Source: Novosphingobium indicum (GTDB lineage: Bacteria > Pseudomonadota > Alphaproteobacteria > Sphingomonadales > Sphingomonadaceae). From it: 64,000 nt of DNA. The notes beneath the pieces are model-generated. The model was not told the origin of the DNA. It saw only the letters and a program-made list of their open reading frames with translations, and did not search any database. The position numbers and the translations under genes were made by a program. Position 1 is the first letter of the stretch, and each line of letters starts with the position of its first letter. The stretch is taken from positions 1 through 64,000 of the forward strand of contig NZ_BMLK01000021.1 in assembly GCF_014645195.1 (NCBI RefSeq), given 5' to 3'. Below are positions 8,521-17,786 of this stretch, one piece after another.

Positions 8521-8784
8521 TCATGCCTCGGCGAGCTTGGCCTCGGCAAAGGCGAGCAGGCCGCCATAGGTTTCGAGCATCTCGCCGTCGATCTCATCGT
8601 CTTCGATAACTATGTCGAGGCGGTCTTCCAGTTCGGTCAGCAGACCGGCCACGGCCATCGAGTCCAACTCGGGCAGGTGGCCGAACAGGCCGGTGTCGGC
8701 ATCGAAACCGTCAGCCTGGCCCGGCTTGAGCCCCAGCACATCGGTAAGGATGCGGCGCAGCAACTGGTCGGTATCGTTGGACAT
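8521..8784 (-). CDS. Acyl carrier protein of the exosortase-associated module
   Basis: An 87-residue phosphopantetheine carrier protein. The attachment site is E-L-D-S42-M-A, in the usual D-S-L/M context, followed by the helix-2 stretch V-A-G-L-L-T-E-L-E-D-R and an acidic C-terminal half typical of carrier proteins. It lies between the GNAT-like transferase gene and the two hydrolase genes, with an AMP ligase gene transcribed divergently. It therefore probably carries the acyl or aminoacyl group that the ligase activates. It is not the fatty-acid ACP of the cell, judging by its context and divergent sequence. ATG 8784 was chosen; an upstream ATG at 8805 adds only seven residues. Confidence 0.86.
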   Translation of the reverse strand: MSNDTDQLLRRILTDVLGLKPGQADGFDADTGLFGHLPELDSMAVAGLLTELEDRLDIVIEDDEIDGEMLETYGGLLAFAEAKLAEA

Positions 8785-8821
8785 GGCCCCTCGGTGAACT
8801 CGCATGATTAACGGCGCGCCT

Positions 8822-9853
8822 CTAGCCGCGCTTGGCCTTGGCGGCAAGGCGTCGCAGGCCGATCTTGCCAAGCTCGGGCCAGTTGCGCAGCGCCATCGGG
8901 CGGAACATGTCGAGCCGGAAGCGGGGGCGGACTTCCTCCATCCAGTCCCGTTTGTACGGATCATCGCCCGTGCCGAAGTCGACGAGATCGACCTTGTCGG
9001 TGTCGATCACATGGCGGAACAGGGCCGCAGTGAGCACCGATCCGGGCGATAGCGGCTTGGCCGCCTCGCGGTGGGCGAGCTTGTGAATGAAAGCCGTTCC
9101 ACCTTCGACAGTCCACATTTGCGCTGCGATTGCCTCGTCGCCACCGGCGGGCCGGGCAACGGCCAACCTGAGTCGCCCGGCTTCGCCTTCCTGCTGCGCA
9201 AAAGCGCGCAGGAAATCGGGCGAGCCTTCCTCGGGCTTCCAGCTTTCGCTGTAGATATCCTCATACGCGGCCCAGGCATCCGCATCGAAATGCGTGAGGA
9301 TCTGCGTATCGACCTTGTTCGATTTGCGCTTGAGCGTGGTGCGCAGCTTGCCCGGTCTGCCCGCGATATAGGCGTCATAGTCGCGGCCAGACACGGCGAG
9401 GATGTGGTTCGTATCGCAGACTTCCCGCCGCACGAGCCAGCCGGCCGATGTGAAGGCGGCTTCAAGCAGGCTGGCGCTATCGTCCTCATCGGGAAGACCG
9501 GAGATTGTGATGCGGTGTGCTCGTCCAGCGAGTTCGCGAGCAAGTTCTGCAAGCGGGGGCTGATCGTCCGTCACGATGGGGCGGAAACGAAACGTATACC
9601 AGTTGGCCAGTGCCGTGAGGTGACCGTCCGGCCCTGCCAGTGCGAGCACTGCCGCACTGTCCGCCTCCCGGGCTACGGCGAGGAGGGGCTTTAGGTCACA
9701 ATGCTCTTCCAGCAACTGCCACCAGGCGAGCCGGTCGAACGGGGCATGCTGGGAGGCATCGGAGAGCAGCCGCGCAAGCTGGCCATCCGATTGCACTTCC
9801 TTAAGATCGGAGTGATATTCGATCTTTACCACGTTACTTCGAAACCCTTCCAC
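8822..9853 (-). CDS. FemAB/GNAT-like acyltransferase, exosortase-associated
   Basis: A 343-residue protein with the tandem GNAT fold of FemAB and BioF2-type acyltransferases. The central stretch L-R-T-T-L-K-R-K-S-N-K and the later A-A-Q-M-W-T-V-E-G-G-T-A-F-I-H-K-L-A-H match the cofactor-binding half of the family. It probably moves an acyl or aminoacyl group from the adjacent carrier protein to an acceptor; the acceptor is unknown. The start is a GTG at 9853; GTGs seven and eight codons inside are alternatives. With the 9853 start only 17 bases separate it from the divergent ligase gene. It is first in the minus-strand operon. Confidence 0.8.
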   Translation of the reverse strand: MEGFRSNVVKIEYHSDLKEVQSDGQLARLLSDASQHAPFDRLAWWQLLEEHCDLKPLLAVAREADSAAVLALAGPDGHLTALANWYTFRFRPIVTDDQPPLAELARELAGRAHRITISGLPDEDDSASLLEAAFTSAGWLVRREVCDTNHILAVSGRDYDAYIAGRPGKLRTTLKRKSNKVDTQILTHFDADAWAAYEDIYSESWKPEEGSPDFLRAFAQQEGEAGRLRLAVARPAGGDEAIAAQMWTVEGGTAFIHKLAHREAAKPLSPGSVLTAALFRHVIDTDKVDLVDFGTGDDPYKRDWMEEVRPRFRLDMFRPMALRNWPELGKIGLRRLAAKAKRG

Positions 9854-9870
9854 GGAGCCATTGTCTGACC

Positions 9871-11397
9871 ATGCGCGGCAGTCCTGAAAATTCCGTCCTG
9901 CCGCTCGACCATCTCGCCCTACGCGGGGACGACGAGGCCGATGCGCTGGTCTTGCGTGAAGGTGTGCTTAGCTACCGAGAATTAAGATCGCGTGTCTCTC
10001 GCCTCGCCGCGTGGCTGGCGCATGAGGTGCCCGATAAGGGCGCGCGCGTGGCAAGTTGGGCTGCGAAAGGCGAACTGACCTGCCTCATGCCGCTGGCCGC
10101 GGCGCGGGCCGGGCTGGTCCATGTACCGATCAACCCGCTGCTCAAGCACGCACAAGTGGCGCATATCCTGGCGGACAGCGGCGCCGTGATGCTGATCGGT
10201 ACGCCCGCGCGGCTCAAGACGCTGCAGGATGGCGATGTTTCGTCGCAGTGCCGGATCGTCGAGGAAGCACAGGCTTTGAACGACGCGCAGGATCTGGCCG
10301 GCGACCTTGCCCCGTCGACAGCCGATCCGGACGATCTGGCCGCGATCCTCTATACCAGTGGTTCTACCGGAAGGCCCAAAGGCGTGATGCTCAGCCACGC
10401 CAATATGTGGCTCGGCGCGGATAGCGTGGCCGACTACCTTGGCATGGCAAGCGATGACCGCACGCTGGCCGTGTTGCCGCTTTCGTTCGACTACGGCCAG
10501 AATCAGCTGCTTTCGACATGGTACGCTGGCGGCTGCGTAGTCCCGCTCGATTACCTCATGCCGCGTGACGTCATGAAGGCCGTCGAGCGTCATGCGATCA
10601 CGACGCTGGCGGCTGTCCCGCCGCTCTGGGTGCAGGTCTGCGAGCTCGACTGGCCCGCCGAGACGGCCGCGCGCTTGCGCCGGCTGACAAACAGTGGCGG
10701 CGCGCTAACCGTCGATCTCGTTCACCGCATGCGCGCGTTGTTTCCGGGGGCGCGTCTCTTCGCCATGTACGGTCTCACCGAGGCCTTCCGGTCGACCTAT
10801 CTCGATCCCGATCTGATCGATACCCATCCGACCTCGATGGGGACCGCCATTCCGCACGCAGAAATCTTGGTAATCAACGATATGGGCGACATAGCTGAGG
10901 CCGGACAGGAAGGCGAGCTGGTGCACTGCGGGCCCTTGGTCGCGCAGGGCTATTGGCAGGACCCGGAACGCACGGCCGAACGCTACAAGCCGGCGCCGAA
11001 AGCGTCCGTCTATGGCGGCACGGCCGTCTGGTCCGGCGACCGCGTGAAGCGAGACGCAGACGGTTTGCTCTATTTCGTCGGTCGACGTGATGCGATGATA
11101 AAGAGCGCGGGTAACCGCATCAGTCCGCAGGAGATCGAGGAAGCAGCGCTCGCCACCGGCCTGGTGGCCGAGGCGGTGGCTCTCGGCGTGAAGGACGAGC
11201 GGCTCGGGCAGGCGGTCCATCTCGTCGTTAGGGCGGCGCCGGGAACTTCAGATGCGCAAACAGAATTGCCGCGTAAACTAATGCAGGAACTGCCGAACTT
11301 CATGCAGCCGAAAGTCATTCATTGGCGTGATGCCATGCCCATTGGGCCGAACGGCAAGATCGACCGGACCAGCCTGCAGACGGAGCTTGCGGCATGA
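9871..11397 (+). CDS. AMP-forming acyl-CoA/acyl-ACP ligase, exosortase A system-associated
   Basis: A 508-residue member of the ANL adenylating superfamily. The P-loop-like Y-T-S-G-S-T-G-R-P-K-G motif, the M-Y-G-L-T-E-A motif and the C-terminal G-P-N-G-K-I-D-R lysine region are intact, so it should adenylate a carboxylate and load it on a thiol. The likely acceptor is the carrier protein encoded 1.1 kb away on the other strand. The A3-type core R-D-A-M-I-K-S-A-G-N-R-I-S-P-Q-E is also present. A GGAG site precedes ATG 9871. The next gene, a PLP decarboxylase, overlaps it by ATGA (11394-11397). Confidence 0.88.
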   Translation: MRGSPENSVLPLDHLALRGDDEADALVLREGVLSYRELRSRVSRLAAWLAHEVPDKGARVASWAAKGELTCLMPLAAARAGLVHVPINPLLKHAQVAHILADSGAVMLIGTPARLKTLQDGDVSSQCRIVEEAQALNDAQDLAGDLAPSTADPDDLAAILYTSGSTGRPKGVMLSHANMWLGADSVADYLGMASDDRTLAVLPLSFDYGQNQLLSTWYAGGCVVPLDYLMPRDVMKAVERHAITTLAAVPPLWVQVCELDWPAETAARLRRLTNSGGALTVDLVHRMRALFPGARLFAMYGLTEAFRSTYLDPDLIDTHPTSMGTAIPHAEILVINDMGDIAEAGQEGELVHCGPLVAQGYWQDPERTAERYKPAPKASVYGGTAVWSGDRVKRDADGLLYFVGRRDAMIKSAGNRISPQEIEEAALATGLVAEAVALGVKDERLGQAVHLVVRAAPGTSDAQTELPRKLMQELPNFMQPKVIHWRDAMPIGPNGKIDRTSLQTELAA

Positions 11398-12620
11398 AGC
11401 AGCTTGGCCCGATTCCCGCCGGCTATGAAGCCGTCGATGGCGTGCTTGCAATTGCCGGGAAACCTGTAACCCACTGGGTCGATCAGGCCGGCACGACGCC
11501 GCTGTTCCTCTACAGCGCAGACCATGTCCGCCAGCGCGTCGCCGACTTACGCGCCGCAATGCCCGATCGGTTGGCGCTGCACTATGCCGTGAAGGCCAAT
11601 CCCTTTCCGCGGCTGCTTTCGCTGATGACGCAGCTCGTCGATGGGTTCGACATCGCCTCGGGCGGAGAACTCGAAATCGTGCGTGGTGCGGGCGTCCCGC
11701 TCGATGCTGTTAGCTTTGCCGGGCCGGGCAAGCGCGATGCCGAGTTGGAAGCGGCGATCCGTGCTGGCGTGACGCTCAATCTCGAATCTGAGGGTGAAGC
11801 AGCACGGGCGCTTGCCATTGCCGAACGGCTGGGCGTGACGCCGCGTCTGGCCGTGCGCGTCAATCCCGACTTCGACCTCAAGGGCTCGGGCATGAAGATG
11901 GGCGGCGGTGCCAAGCCGTTCGGTGTCGATGCCGAACGTGTGCCGGCACTGGTCCGCACGATTCGCGAGAGCGGTGCGGAGTGGCGCGGCTTTCACATTT
12001 TCGCTGGCAGTCAGGCGCTCGATGCCGAGGCGATTGCCGATACGCAGGCGCAGGCACTGGCTCTTGCGGCGAAGCTGGCAGAGGATAGCGGAGCGCCGCT
12101 CCCCCATTGCAACCTCGGCGGCGGCCTCGGGATTCCCTATTTCCCGGGAGACACCCCGGTCGACTTGCCGCTGGTGGGCGAAAAGCTGGCGGAGCAGTTC
12201 GCCAGCTTGCCTGACGTGCTTGCGGAGACGGCGTTCTGCATAGAACTCGGGCGCTATCTGGTCGGTGAAGCAGGCGTCTATCTGGCCCGGATCATAGACC
12301 GCAAGGAAAGCCACGGCGAGATTTTTCTCATTACCGACGGTGGTTTGCACCACCAGCTCGCTGCATCCGGCAACTTCGGTACGGTGGTGCGCCGCAACTA
12401 TCCTTCCGCCATCGCCACCCGTTTCGATGTCCCGGTCGAGGAAGAATCCTCGATCGTCGGGTGCCTGTGCACCCCGCTCGACAAGCTGGCCGACAAGGGC
12501 GGCTTCCCGCGCGCCGAGGTGGGCGATCTCGTTGCCGTCTTCTGCGCAGGGGCGTACGGCGCGAGTGCCAGCCCAGCCTCGTTCCTCGGGCAGGGACCGG
12601 CAGCGGAAATGCTCGTCTGA
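11394..12620 (+). CDS. PLP-dependent decarboxylase, exosortase A system-associated
   Basis: A 408-residue fold-type III decarboxylase related to diaminopimelate and ornithine decarboxylases. PLP should bind Lys67 (Y-A-V-K-A-N-P), the phosphate-binding glycines are in L-G-G-G-L-G-I-P-Y, and the cross-subunit catalytic cysteine is Cys359 in G-C-L-C-T-P-L-D. It should decarboxylate an amino acid or an amino-acid derivative. It is coupled to the ligase gene by a 4-base overlap, which suggests that the two act on one intermediate, perhaps while it is bound to the carrier protein (inference). Confidence 0.88.
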   Translation: MKQLGPIPAGYEAVDGVLAIAGKPVTHWVDQAGTTPLFLYSADHVRQRVADLRAAMPDRLALHYAVKANPFPRLLSLMTQLVDGFDIASGGELEIVRGAGVPLDAVSFAGPGKRDAELEAAIRAGVTLNLESEGEAARALAIAERLGVTPRLAVRVNPDFDLKGSGMKMGGGAKPFGVDAERVPALVRTIRESGAEWRGFHIFAGSQALDAEAIADTQAQALALAAKLAEDSGAPLPHCNLGGGLGIPYFPGDTPVDLPLVGEKLAEQFASLPDVLAETAFCIELGRYLVGEAGVYLARIIDRKESHGEIFLITDGGLHHQLAASGNFGTVVRRNYPSAIATRFDVPVEEESSIVGCLCTPLDKLADKGGFPRAEVGDLVAVFCAGAYGASASPASFLGQGPAAEMLV

Positions 12621-12794
12621 AAAAGCCGTAAGGATTTAAGTGGTTGCGCGTCCCGTTTTGGGACCCGGTTACTTTTCAGTGGCCAAGGCTAACGCAATGT
12701 TCACCCTTTTTTCGGATTACGGAGGCTGGATTTTGCCAGCTATCCCTTCGTGCCTGCAGGAACAGGGGCGGTTGGCGCAAACAAGGATGTGTCC

Positions 12795-13439
12795 ATGCCG
12801 CGTTACCGCTTTGCCCGACATCTGGCCGCTGCTGCGCTTGCCAGCGTCGCCCTGACGGGGTGCATGGGATCGGCCTCGGGACCGGAATTGCCGCCTGCCT
12901 CGTTCGTGGCGATGCAGGAAGGTCCCGGTGAGGAATACGTCATCGGGCCGCTCGACACGCTGACGATTTTCGTTTGGCGCAACCCGGAACTCGGCGCGAA
13001 AGTTCAGGTCCGGCCCGACGGGCGGATTACCACCCCGCTGATCACCGACATGCCGGCCGTGGGCAAGACGCCCTCGATGCTGGCCGAAGACCTGCGCCTG
13101 CAGCTGTCGCAGTACATCGAGGATCCGCTGGTCTCGGTGATCGTCGACAACTTCTCCGGCACGTTCAGCCAGCAGATCCGCGTTGTCGGTGCCACCGAGA
13201 AGCCAGCCTCCATCCCCTACCGCGCCAACATGACCGTACTCGACGCGATGATCGCCGTCGGCGGCCTGTCCGAATATGCAGCGGGCAACAAGGCGCGGCT
13301 GATCCGCTTCGACAAGAGCAGTGGCAAGCAGAAGGAATACAACCTGCGCCTGGGCGACCTGCTCAAGAAGGGCGAAAGCAAGGCCAACGTGATGCTGCAG
13401 CCCGGCGATGTGATCATCATCCCCGAAAGCATGTTCTGA
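12795..13439 (+). CDS. XrtA-system polysaccharide export lipoprotein (Wza-like)
   Basis: A 214-residue outer-membrane lipoprotein that forms or helps form the exit channel for the exopolysaccharide. The signal peptide ends in the lipobox L-T-G-C23. The polysaccharide-export domain follows (Y-V-I-G-P-L-D-T-L-T-I-F-V-W-R at about 47-61), then an SLBB-like segment ending in V-M-L-Q-P-G-D-V-I-I-I-P. ATG 12795 has an AAGGA ribosome site 7 bases upstream and starts the signal peptide. It begins a long plus-strand run that continues to 25723, after a 174-base gap that probably contains its promoter. Confidence 0.93.
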   Translation: MPRYRFARHLAAAALASVALTGCMGSASGPELPPASFVAMQEGPGEEYVIGPLDTLTIFVWRNPELGAKVQVRPDGRITTPLITDMPAVGKTPSMLAEDLRLQLSQYIEDPLVSVIVDNFSGTFSQQIRVVGATEKPASIPYRANMTVLDAMIAVGGLSEYAAGNKARLIRFDKSSGKQKEYNLRLGDLLKKGESKANVMLQPGDVIIIPESMF

Positions 13440-13455
13440 GGGGCGGGCGCAGGCG

Positions 13456-14976
13456 ATGACCAACCTCTACGAAGAGCTGCTTTCAGCAATACACAGCGTC
13501 TGGACACGGCGCTGGATTGCCCTAGGGCTTGCCTGGGGCATCTGCCTGCTGGGCTGGCTGGTGGTGGCGTTGATCCCCAACAGCTACGAATCGCAGGCGC
13601 GGATTTTCATTCAGCTCGATGATGCGCTGGCCGAACAGGTCGGCATCGGCGTTGCCGACAAGAAGCGCGACATCGAACGCATTCGCCAGACGCTGACCAG
13701 CGCAGTGAACCTGGAGAAGGTCGTTCGCGGCACGCGCCTCGGGGATACCATCGAATCGCCCAAGCAGATGGAATCGACGGTTCTAGCATTGGCCGACAAT
13801 GTGAAAGTGGTGAGCCAGCAGGATAACCTGTTCGAGATCACCGCCACCGCAAGCTACTCGTCCTTTTCCGACGCCGAAAATGCCAAGCTGGCGCAGGACA
13901 TTGCGCAGAAGCTGATCGACATCTTCCGTGAGGAGAACCTCTCGGGCGACCGTGGCGAAATGGTCGAGACGCTGGAATTCGTGAACCAGCAGCTCAAGCA
14001 GCGCGAGAAGCAGCTTGAAGTGGCCGAGCAGAAGCGCACGGCTTTCGAGGCTGCGCACCCCGAACTTGCCCAGGGCGGGACAGCGGTGATCCAGCGGCTC
14101 GAAACGTCGCGCGCGGCACTGCGTGATGTCGAGGCCGATCTTGCCGCCGCGCAAAGCGCCCTTGCCGCTATCGACGGACAGATCGCGGGTACGCCGCGCA
14201 CCATCGCCAGCCCCAACGGCGGCGGCGCGCAGGCGGGGCTCGCCAAGGCCCAGTCCGATCTCGCATCGATGAAGGCACGTGGCCTGACGGACAGCCATCC
14301 GGACGTTATTGCCGCCCGCAACCAGATCGCTGCACTCAAGGCTCCGGCCGCGCAGGAAGCCGCCAGCGGCGGTGGAACCATCAACCCGGCTTACAGCTCG
14401 TTGCAGTCCATCCGTGCCGAGCGCTCGGCGAATGTTCAGGCCCTCCAGTCGCGCCGTGCAGCATTGCAGTCCGATGTTTCGTCGCTGATGTCCGCCGCGA
14501 TTCAGGATCCGGAGCTGTCCGCACAGGCTCAGCGCATCAATCGCGACTACGACGTTCTGCGTCGCCAGTACGACAAGCTCCTGCAGGACCGCGAGGAACT
14601 CAAGCTGCGCGGCGAGGTGAAAACCGAACGCGAGGCAGTGAAGTTCGAAGTGGTCGATCCACCGACGACGCCGCGCTCGCCGGTCGCGCCCAATCGCCCG
14701 GTATTGCTGTTCGGGGTGCTGATTGTCGGCATCTGCGGTGGTTGCGCCGGTGCTTTCGCGTTGAGCCGCGTGCGTTCGGTGTTCAGCACTACGGCCGGTC
14801 TCGAGCGGAGCACGGGGCTGCCGGTTCTGGGCGCGATTTCGCAGAATCTGACCGATGCCGCGCGCGCGCTGCGCCGCAAGCGGATGAAATATTTCTACGG
14901 CGCCAGCGCAGCGCTGGGTGGGTTGTTCGTCGTGCTGCTCGCCGTCGAATTCGTCCAGCGTGGCATGGTGGCGTGA
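13456..14976 (+). CDS. XrtA-system polysaccharide chain-length determinant (Wzz/GumC type)
   Basis: A 506-residue polysaccharide co-polymerase of the inner membrane. A membrane helix at about 23-42 is followed by the Wzz domain, a long periplasmic coiled coil (about 150-400, rich in Q, E, A and R) and a second helix near 415-435 after the usual proline-rich segment (P-T-T-P-R-S-P-V-A-P-N-R-P). A third hydrophobic stretch is at the C-terminus. It sets polymer length and works with the autokinase encoded 10 bases downstream, which is a separate protein here as in other XrtA loci. Confidence 0.92.
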   Translation: MTNLYEELLSAIHSVWTRRWIALGLAWGICLLGWLVVALIPNSYESQARIFIQLDDALAEQVGIGVADKKRDIERIRQTLTSAVNLEKVVRGTRLGDTIESPKQMESTVLALADNVKVVSQQDNLFEITATASYSSFSDAENAKLAQDIAQKLIDIFREENLSGDRGEMVETLEFVNQQLKQREKQLEVAEQKRTAFEAAHPELAQGGTAVIQRLETSRAALRDVEADLAAAQSALAAIDGQIAGTPRTIASPNGGGAQAGLAKAQSDLASMKARGLTDSHPDVIAARNQIAALKAPAAQEAASGGGTINPAYSSLQSIRAERSANVQALQSRRAALQSDVSSLMSAAIQDPELSAQAQRINRDYDVLRRQYDKLLQDREELKLRGEVKTEREAVKFEVVDPPTTPRSPVAPNRPVLLFGVLIVGICGGCAGAFALSRVRSVFSTTAGLERSTGLPVLGAISQNLTDAARALRRKRMKYFYGASAALGGLFVVLLAVEFVQRGMVA

Positions 14977-14986
14977 GGGGAACAGC

Positions 14987-16018
14987 ATGACCGACCAGAG
15001 CAAGATCCCCATGCCCGAAGGGTCTGAAAAGCGCAGCGAATCGCTGCTCGAACGCGCCGCCGGCCGTTTCGATTTCAGAAGCGCGATCGCGAAACCCGGT
15101 GGAGTCCCGGCCGAGGCCCGCGCCAAGGCGCAGCCGCCGCGCGAAGCTCCGGCCCCGCCGCCGCGTGCCGTTGCTGAAACGCCAGCGCCGGCCCCGGCAC
15201 CCATCGTCAACGAGGAGGTGCCGCCGGCACGGCCGGCACCAGAACCAGCACCAGTACCCGCGCCGATACCTGTTGTCTTCCACGGGAAGCCCCATCCGGT
15301 CGACCGCGAGCATCTGCGCGAGCAGGGTCTGATCGTACCCGAGGGGGCCGTAACCGGTCTGCTCGAAGAATTCCGCATCGTGAAGCGCCAGATCCTCGTT
15401 CAGGCCGCCGACCTGCGCCGCCAGAAAGCTGGTCCGATGGCGCAGCGCGTGCTGATCAGTTCCCCGCACCCGGGCGAGGGCAAGACCTATTGCGCGCTCA
15501 ATCTCGCGCTTTCCATCGCGGCGGAAAAGGAAAGCGAAGTCCTCCTTGTCGATGCCGACTTCGCCAAGCCTTCGATCCTGTCGGCGCTCGGCATGCCTGG
15601 CGGTCCCGGTCTGATGGATGCGCTGATGGATGAGAGCATCGACGTTGCCGACTGCGTGCTGGGCACCGATATTCCGGGGCTCTGGGTGCTTCCTGCCGGC
15701 GATACGAGCAACCACGACAGCGAATACCTCTCCAGCTCGCGCACGGCACGGGTGCTGGAACGGCTGACCGAAGGCACGCCGCAGCGCATCGTCATTTTCG
15801 ATTCTCCTCCGGCGCTTGCTGCGTCGCCGGCGGCCGAGCTTGCCAAGTACGTCGGGCAGACCGTGGTCATTGTCCGGGCCGACAGCACCGGGCAGGGCTC
15901 GCTCGAGGATGCGATCTCGCTCCTCAACGCCTGCCCCAACGTCCAGCTTCTTCTCAATGCCGCGCAGTTCAGTCCCACCGGTCGCCGTTTCGGCACCTAT
16001 TACGGTTACAAGGGGTGA
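14987..16018 (+). CDS. XrtA-associated tyrosine autokinase (BY-kinase)
   Basis: A 343-residue cytosolic bacterial tyrosine kinase. A proline- and alanine-rich N-terminal linker of about 100 residues precedes the P-loop H-P-G-E-G-K166-T, the Walker A' motif V-L-L-V-D-A-D-F-A-K-P-S, and the Walker B motif I-V-I-F-D-S-P-P. The C-terminus G-T-Y-Y-G-Y-K-G is a short tyrosine cluster that is probably autophosphorylated. Cycles of phosphorylation should control assembly of the chain-length protein encoded just upstream. ATG 14987 gives a 10-base gap to that gene and has a GGGGAA ribosome site. Its stop lies just before the barrel gene's start. Confidence 0.92.
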   Translation: MTDQSKIPMPEGSEKRSESLLERAAGRFDFRSAIAKPGGVPAEARAKAQPPREAPAPPPRAVAETPAPAPAPIVNEEVPPARPAPEPAPVPAPIPVVFHGKPHPVDREHLREQGLIVPEGAVTGLLEEFRIVKRQILVQAADLRRQKAGPMAQRVLISSPHPGEGKTYCALNLALSIAAEKESEVLLVDADFAKPSILSALGMPGGPGLMDALMDESIDVADCVLGTDIPGLWVLPAGDTSNHDSEYLSSSRTARVLERLTEGTPQRIVIFDSPPALAASPAAELAKYVGQTVVIVRADSTGQGSLEDAISLLNACPNVQLLLNAAQFSPTGRRFGTYYGYKG

Positions 16019-16023
16019 AACGG

Positions 16024-17766
16024 ATGCGACAGTCATTGCACAGACTGGCATCGATCAGGTTTTCCGCGACCTCGGGCATGGCGCTTGTCGCGCTGGCCGT
16101 GGTGAGCATGCCGTCCGCGGCCTCGGCCCAGTCCATCGGTTACGATGGCTTCAACGGCAGCGACAGCAGTGGTTCCGAGGCTTCGCCATCTCAGCCCTCC
16201 AAGGCGAGCAAGCGCGGCGGGAAGGGCAGCAAGCGGCTCGAGATCAGCCCCTATATCGAGGTCGATCAGATCGTGAATGCCCAGCTTTCGCCGGGCAACG
16301 ATGTGCTGACCTATACGCAGCTGGCTGCAGGCATCGACGCGGGCATCGCTGGCCGTAACAATGCCGCGTCGGTCTCGGTTCGTTACGAACGCCAGTTCGG
16401 ATGGGGCAAGAAAGCCGCCGATGGCGATGCGATCAGCGGCATTGCGCGCGGTTACACCACCATCGTGCCGGGCGTGACGCTGGAAGCAGGCGGTCTCGCC
16501 ACACAGGCCAGCGTCGAAAACGGCGTTGTCGCGGGCAACAACGGTCAAATTTCGGACAAGAGCAAGACCAAGATCTACTCGGTCTATGGCGGTCCTTCGG
16601 TGGCGACGCGCGCGGGGGCCGTGAATCTCACGGCGAACTACCGCGCCGGCTACACCAAGGTCGATCAGTCGAATGCCTTCGTATCGGCGCCGGGCGTCGC
16701 GGCCGTGGACGTTTTCGATGAGAGCGTGACGCAGGTCGCAGACGTCGAGGCAGGTGTGGCGCCGGGCACTGTGCTTCCCGTGGGTCTCGCGGTTGGCGGT
16801 AGCTTCTACCAGGAAGACATTTCGAATCTGGACCAACGCCTGCGCGACATGCAGGTCCGCGCCATGGTGACAGTGCCCGTCAGCCGCACGGTGCAGGCTG
16901 TGGGCGCGATCGGGTACGAGGACGTCGAAGTATCGAGCCGCGATGCGGTGCGCGATGCTGATGGCAATCCCGTGATCGGTTCGGATGGCCGCTACGAGAC
17001 GGACAAGAGTGCACCGCGCGTGCTGGCGTACGACGTCAACGGTCTGACCTGGGACGTTGCCGTGATGTGGCGCCCGAGCCGGCGCACTTCGCTCTCCGCG
17101 CATGTCGGACGCCGCTACGGCGCCACGAACTTCGGCGGCACGCTTTCCTATGCGCCCGATGACCGCAAGCAGCTCAGTATTGCGGTCTACAACAACATCG
17201 CCGGCTACGGCGGTCAGCTCAACCGCCTGATCAACGAACTGCCCGACGACTTCGAGGCCGTGCGCGACCCGGTGACGGGCGATCTGACCGGCTGCGTCGA
17301 CACGCTCGAAGGCAACAACTGCCTTTCCGGGGCACTGGGATCGCTGCGCTCCTCGACGTTCCGCGCGCGCGGCATCTCGGCGAGCTACACGATGAAGATC
17401 GGCCGGCTCAATGCAGGCGTCGGTCTCGGCTATGACCGCCGCAAGTTCATTGCTGCCGAAGGCACGGTGCTGGCTTCGGCCAATGGCGTGATCGACGAGA
17501 ACTACTGGCTCGCCGGATATCTCAGTGGCCCGCTCGGCCGTGACGCCGGCTGGGCGACCAATGTCTATGCAAACTGGCTCTCGTCCAACGATCCGCTGTT
17601 CGGGGATGTGGCCGGCTATGGTGCTTCGGCCAGCTATTCCCGCCTGCTGACGAGGCGCCTGCGCGCGAACGTGGCGGTCGCTGTCGACGGCTCAAGCCGC
17701 GACACGCCCGACATCGACGATATCTGGACCGCGTCGGCACTGGCCGGTCTTCGCTACAATTTCTGA
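16024..17766 (+). CDS. Outer-membrane beta-barrel protein of the XrtA locus
   Basis: A 580-residue secreted protein with a cleavable signal peptide (A-A-S-A-Q-S near residue 37), a short low-complexity Ser/Lys/Gly linker, and then a long array of alternating hydrophobic and polar strands with many Tyr, Gly and Asn. It ends L-A-G-L-R-Y-N-F, with the terminal aromatic that is typical of barrels. It matches the position and character of the uncharacterised outer-membrane family conserved in exosortase polysaccharide loci, and is probably the pore or an accessory for export. I prefer ATG 16024, 8 bases after AAGGGG, over the GTG at 16015 that overlaps the kinase stop. Confidence 0.82.
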   Translation: MRQSLHRLASIRFSATSGMALVALAVVSMPSAASAQSIGYDGFNGSDSSGSEASPSQPSKASKRGGKGSKRLEISPYIEVDQIVNAQLSPGNDVLTYTQLAAGIDAGIAGRNNAASVSVRYERQFGWGKKAADGDAISGIARGYTTIVPGVTLEAGGLATQASVENGVVAGNNGQISDKSKTKIYSVYGGPSVATRAGAVNLTANYRAGYTKVDQSNAFVSAPGVAAVDVFDESVTQVADVEAGVAPGTVLPVGLAVGGSFYQEDISNLDQRLRDMQVRAMVTVPVSRTVQAVGAIGYEDVEVSSRDAVRDADGNPVIGSDGRYETDKSAPRVLAYDVNGLTWDVAVMWRPSRRTSLSAHVGRRYGATNFGGTLSYAPDDRKQLSIAVYNNIAGYGGQLNRLINELPDDFEAVRDPVTGDLTGCVDTLEGNNCLSGALGSLRSSTFRARGISASYTMKIGRLNAGVGLGYDRRKFIAAEGTVLASANGVIDENYWLAGYLSGPLGRDAGWATNVYANWLSSNDPLFGDVAGYGASASYSRLLTRRLRANVAVAVDGSSRDTPDIDDIWTASALAGLRYNF

Positions 17767-17786
17767 GTCCCCTGGGAGGACATACA

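Noticed and set aside
12621..12794. Hairpin GTCCC-GTTTT-GGGAC (12650-12664) as a terminator before the export operon
   Set aside because: Stem is only 5 base pairs and no T-run follows; it is more likely incidental in a promoter region.
13783..15378. 531-codon minus-strand frame in the Wzz/autokinase region
   Set aside because: It is opposite two conserved genes with intact motifs and no ribosome site precedes it.
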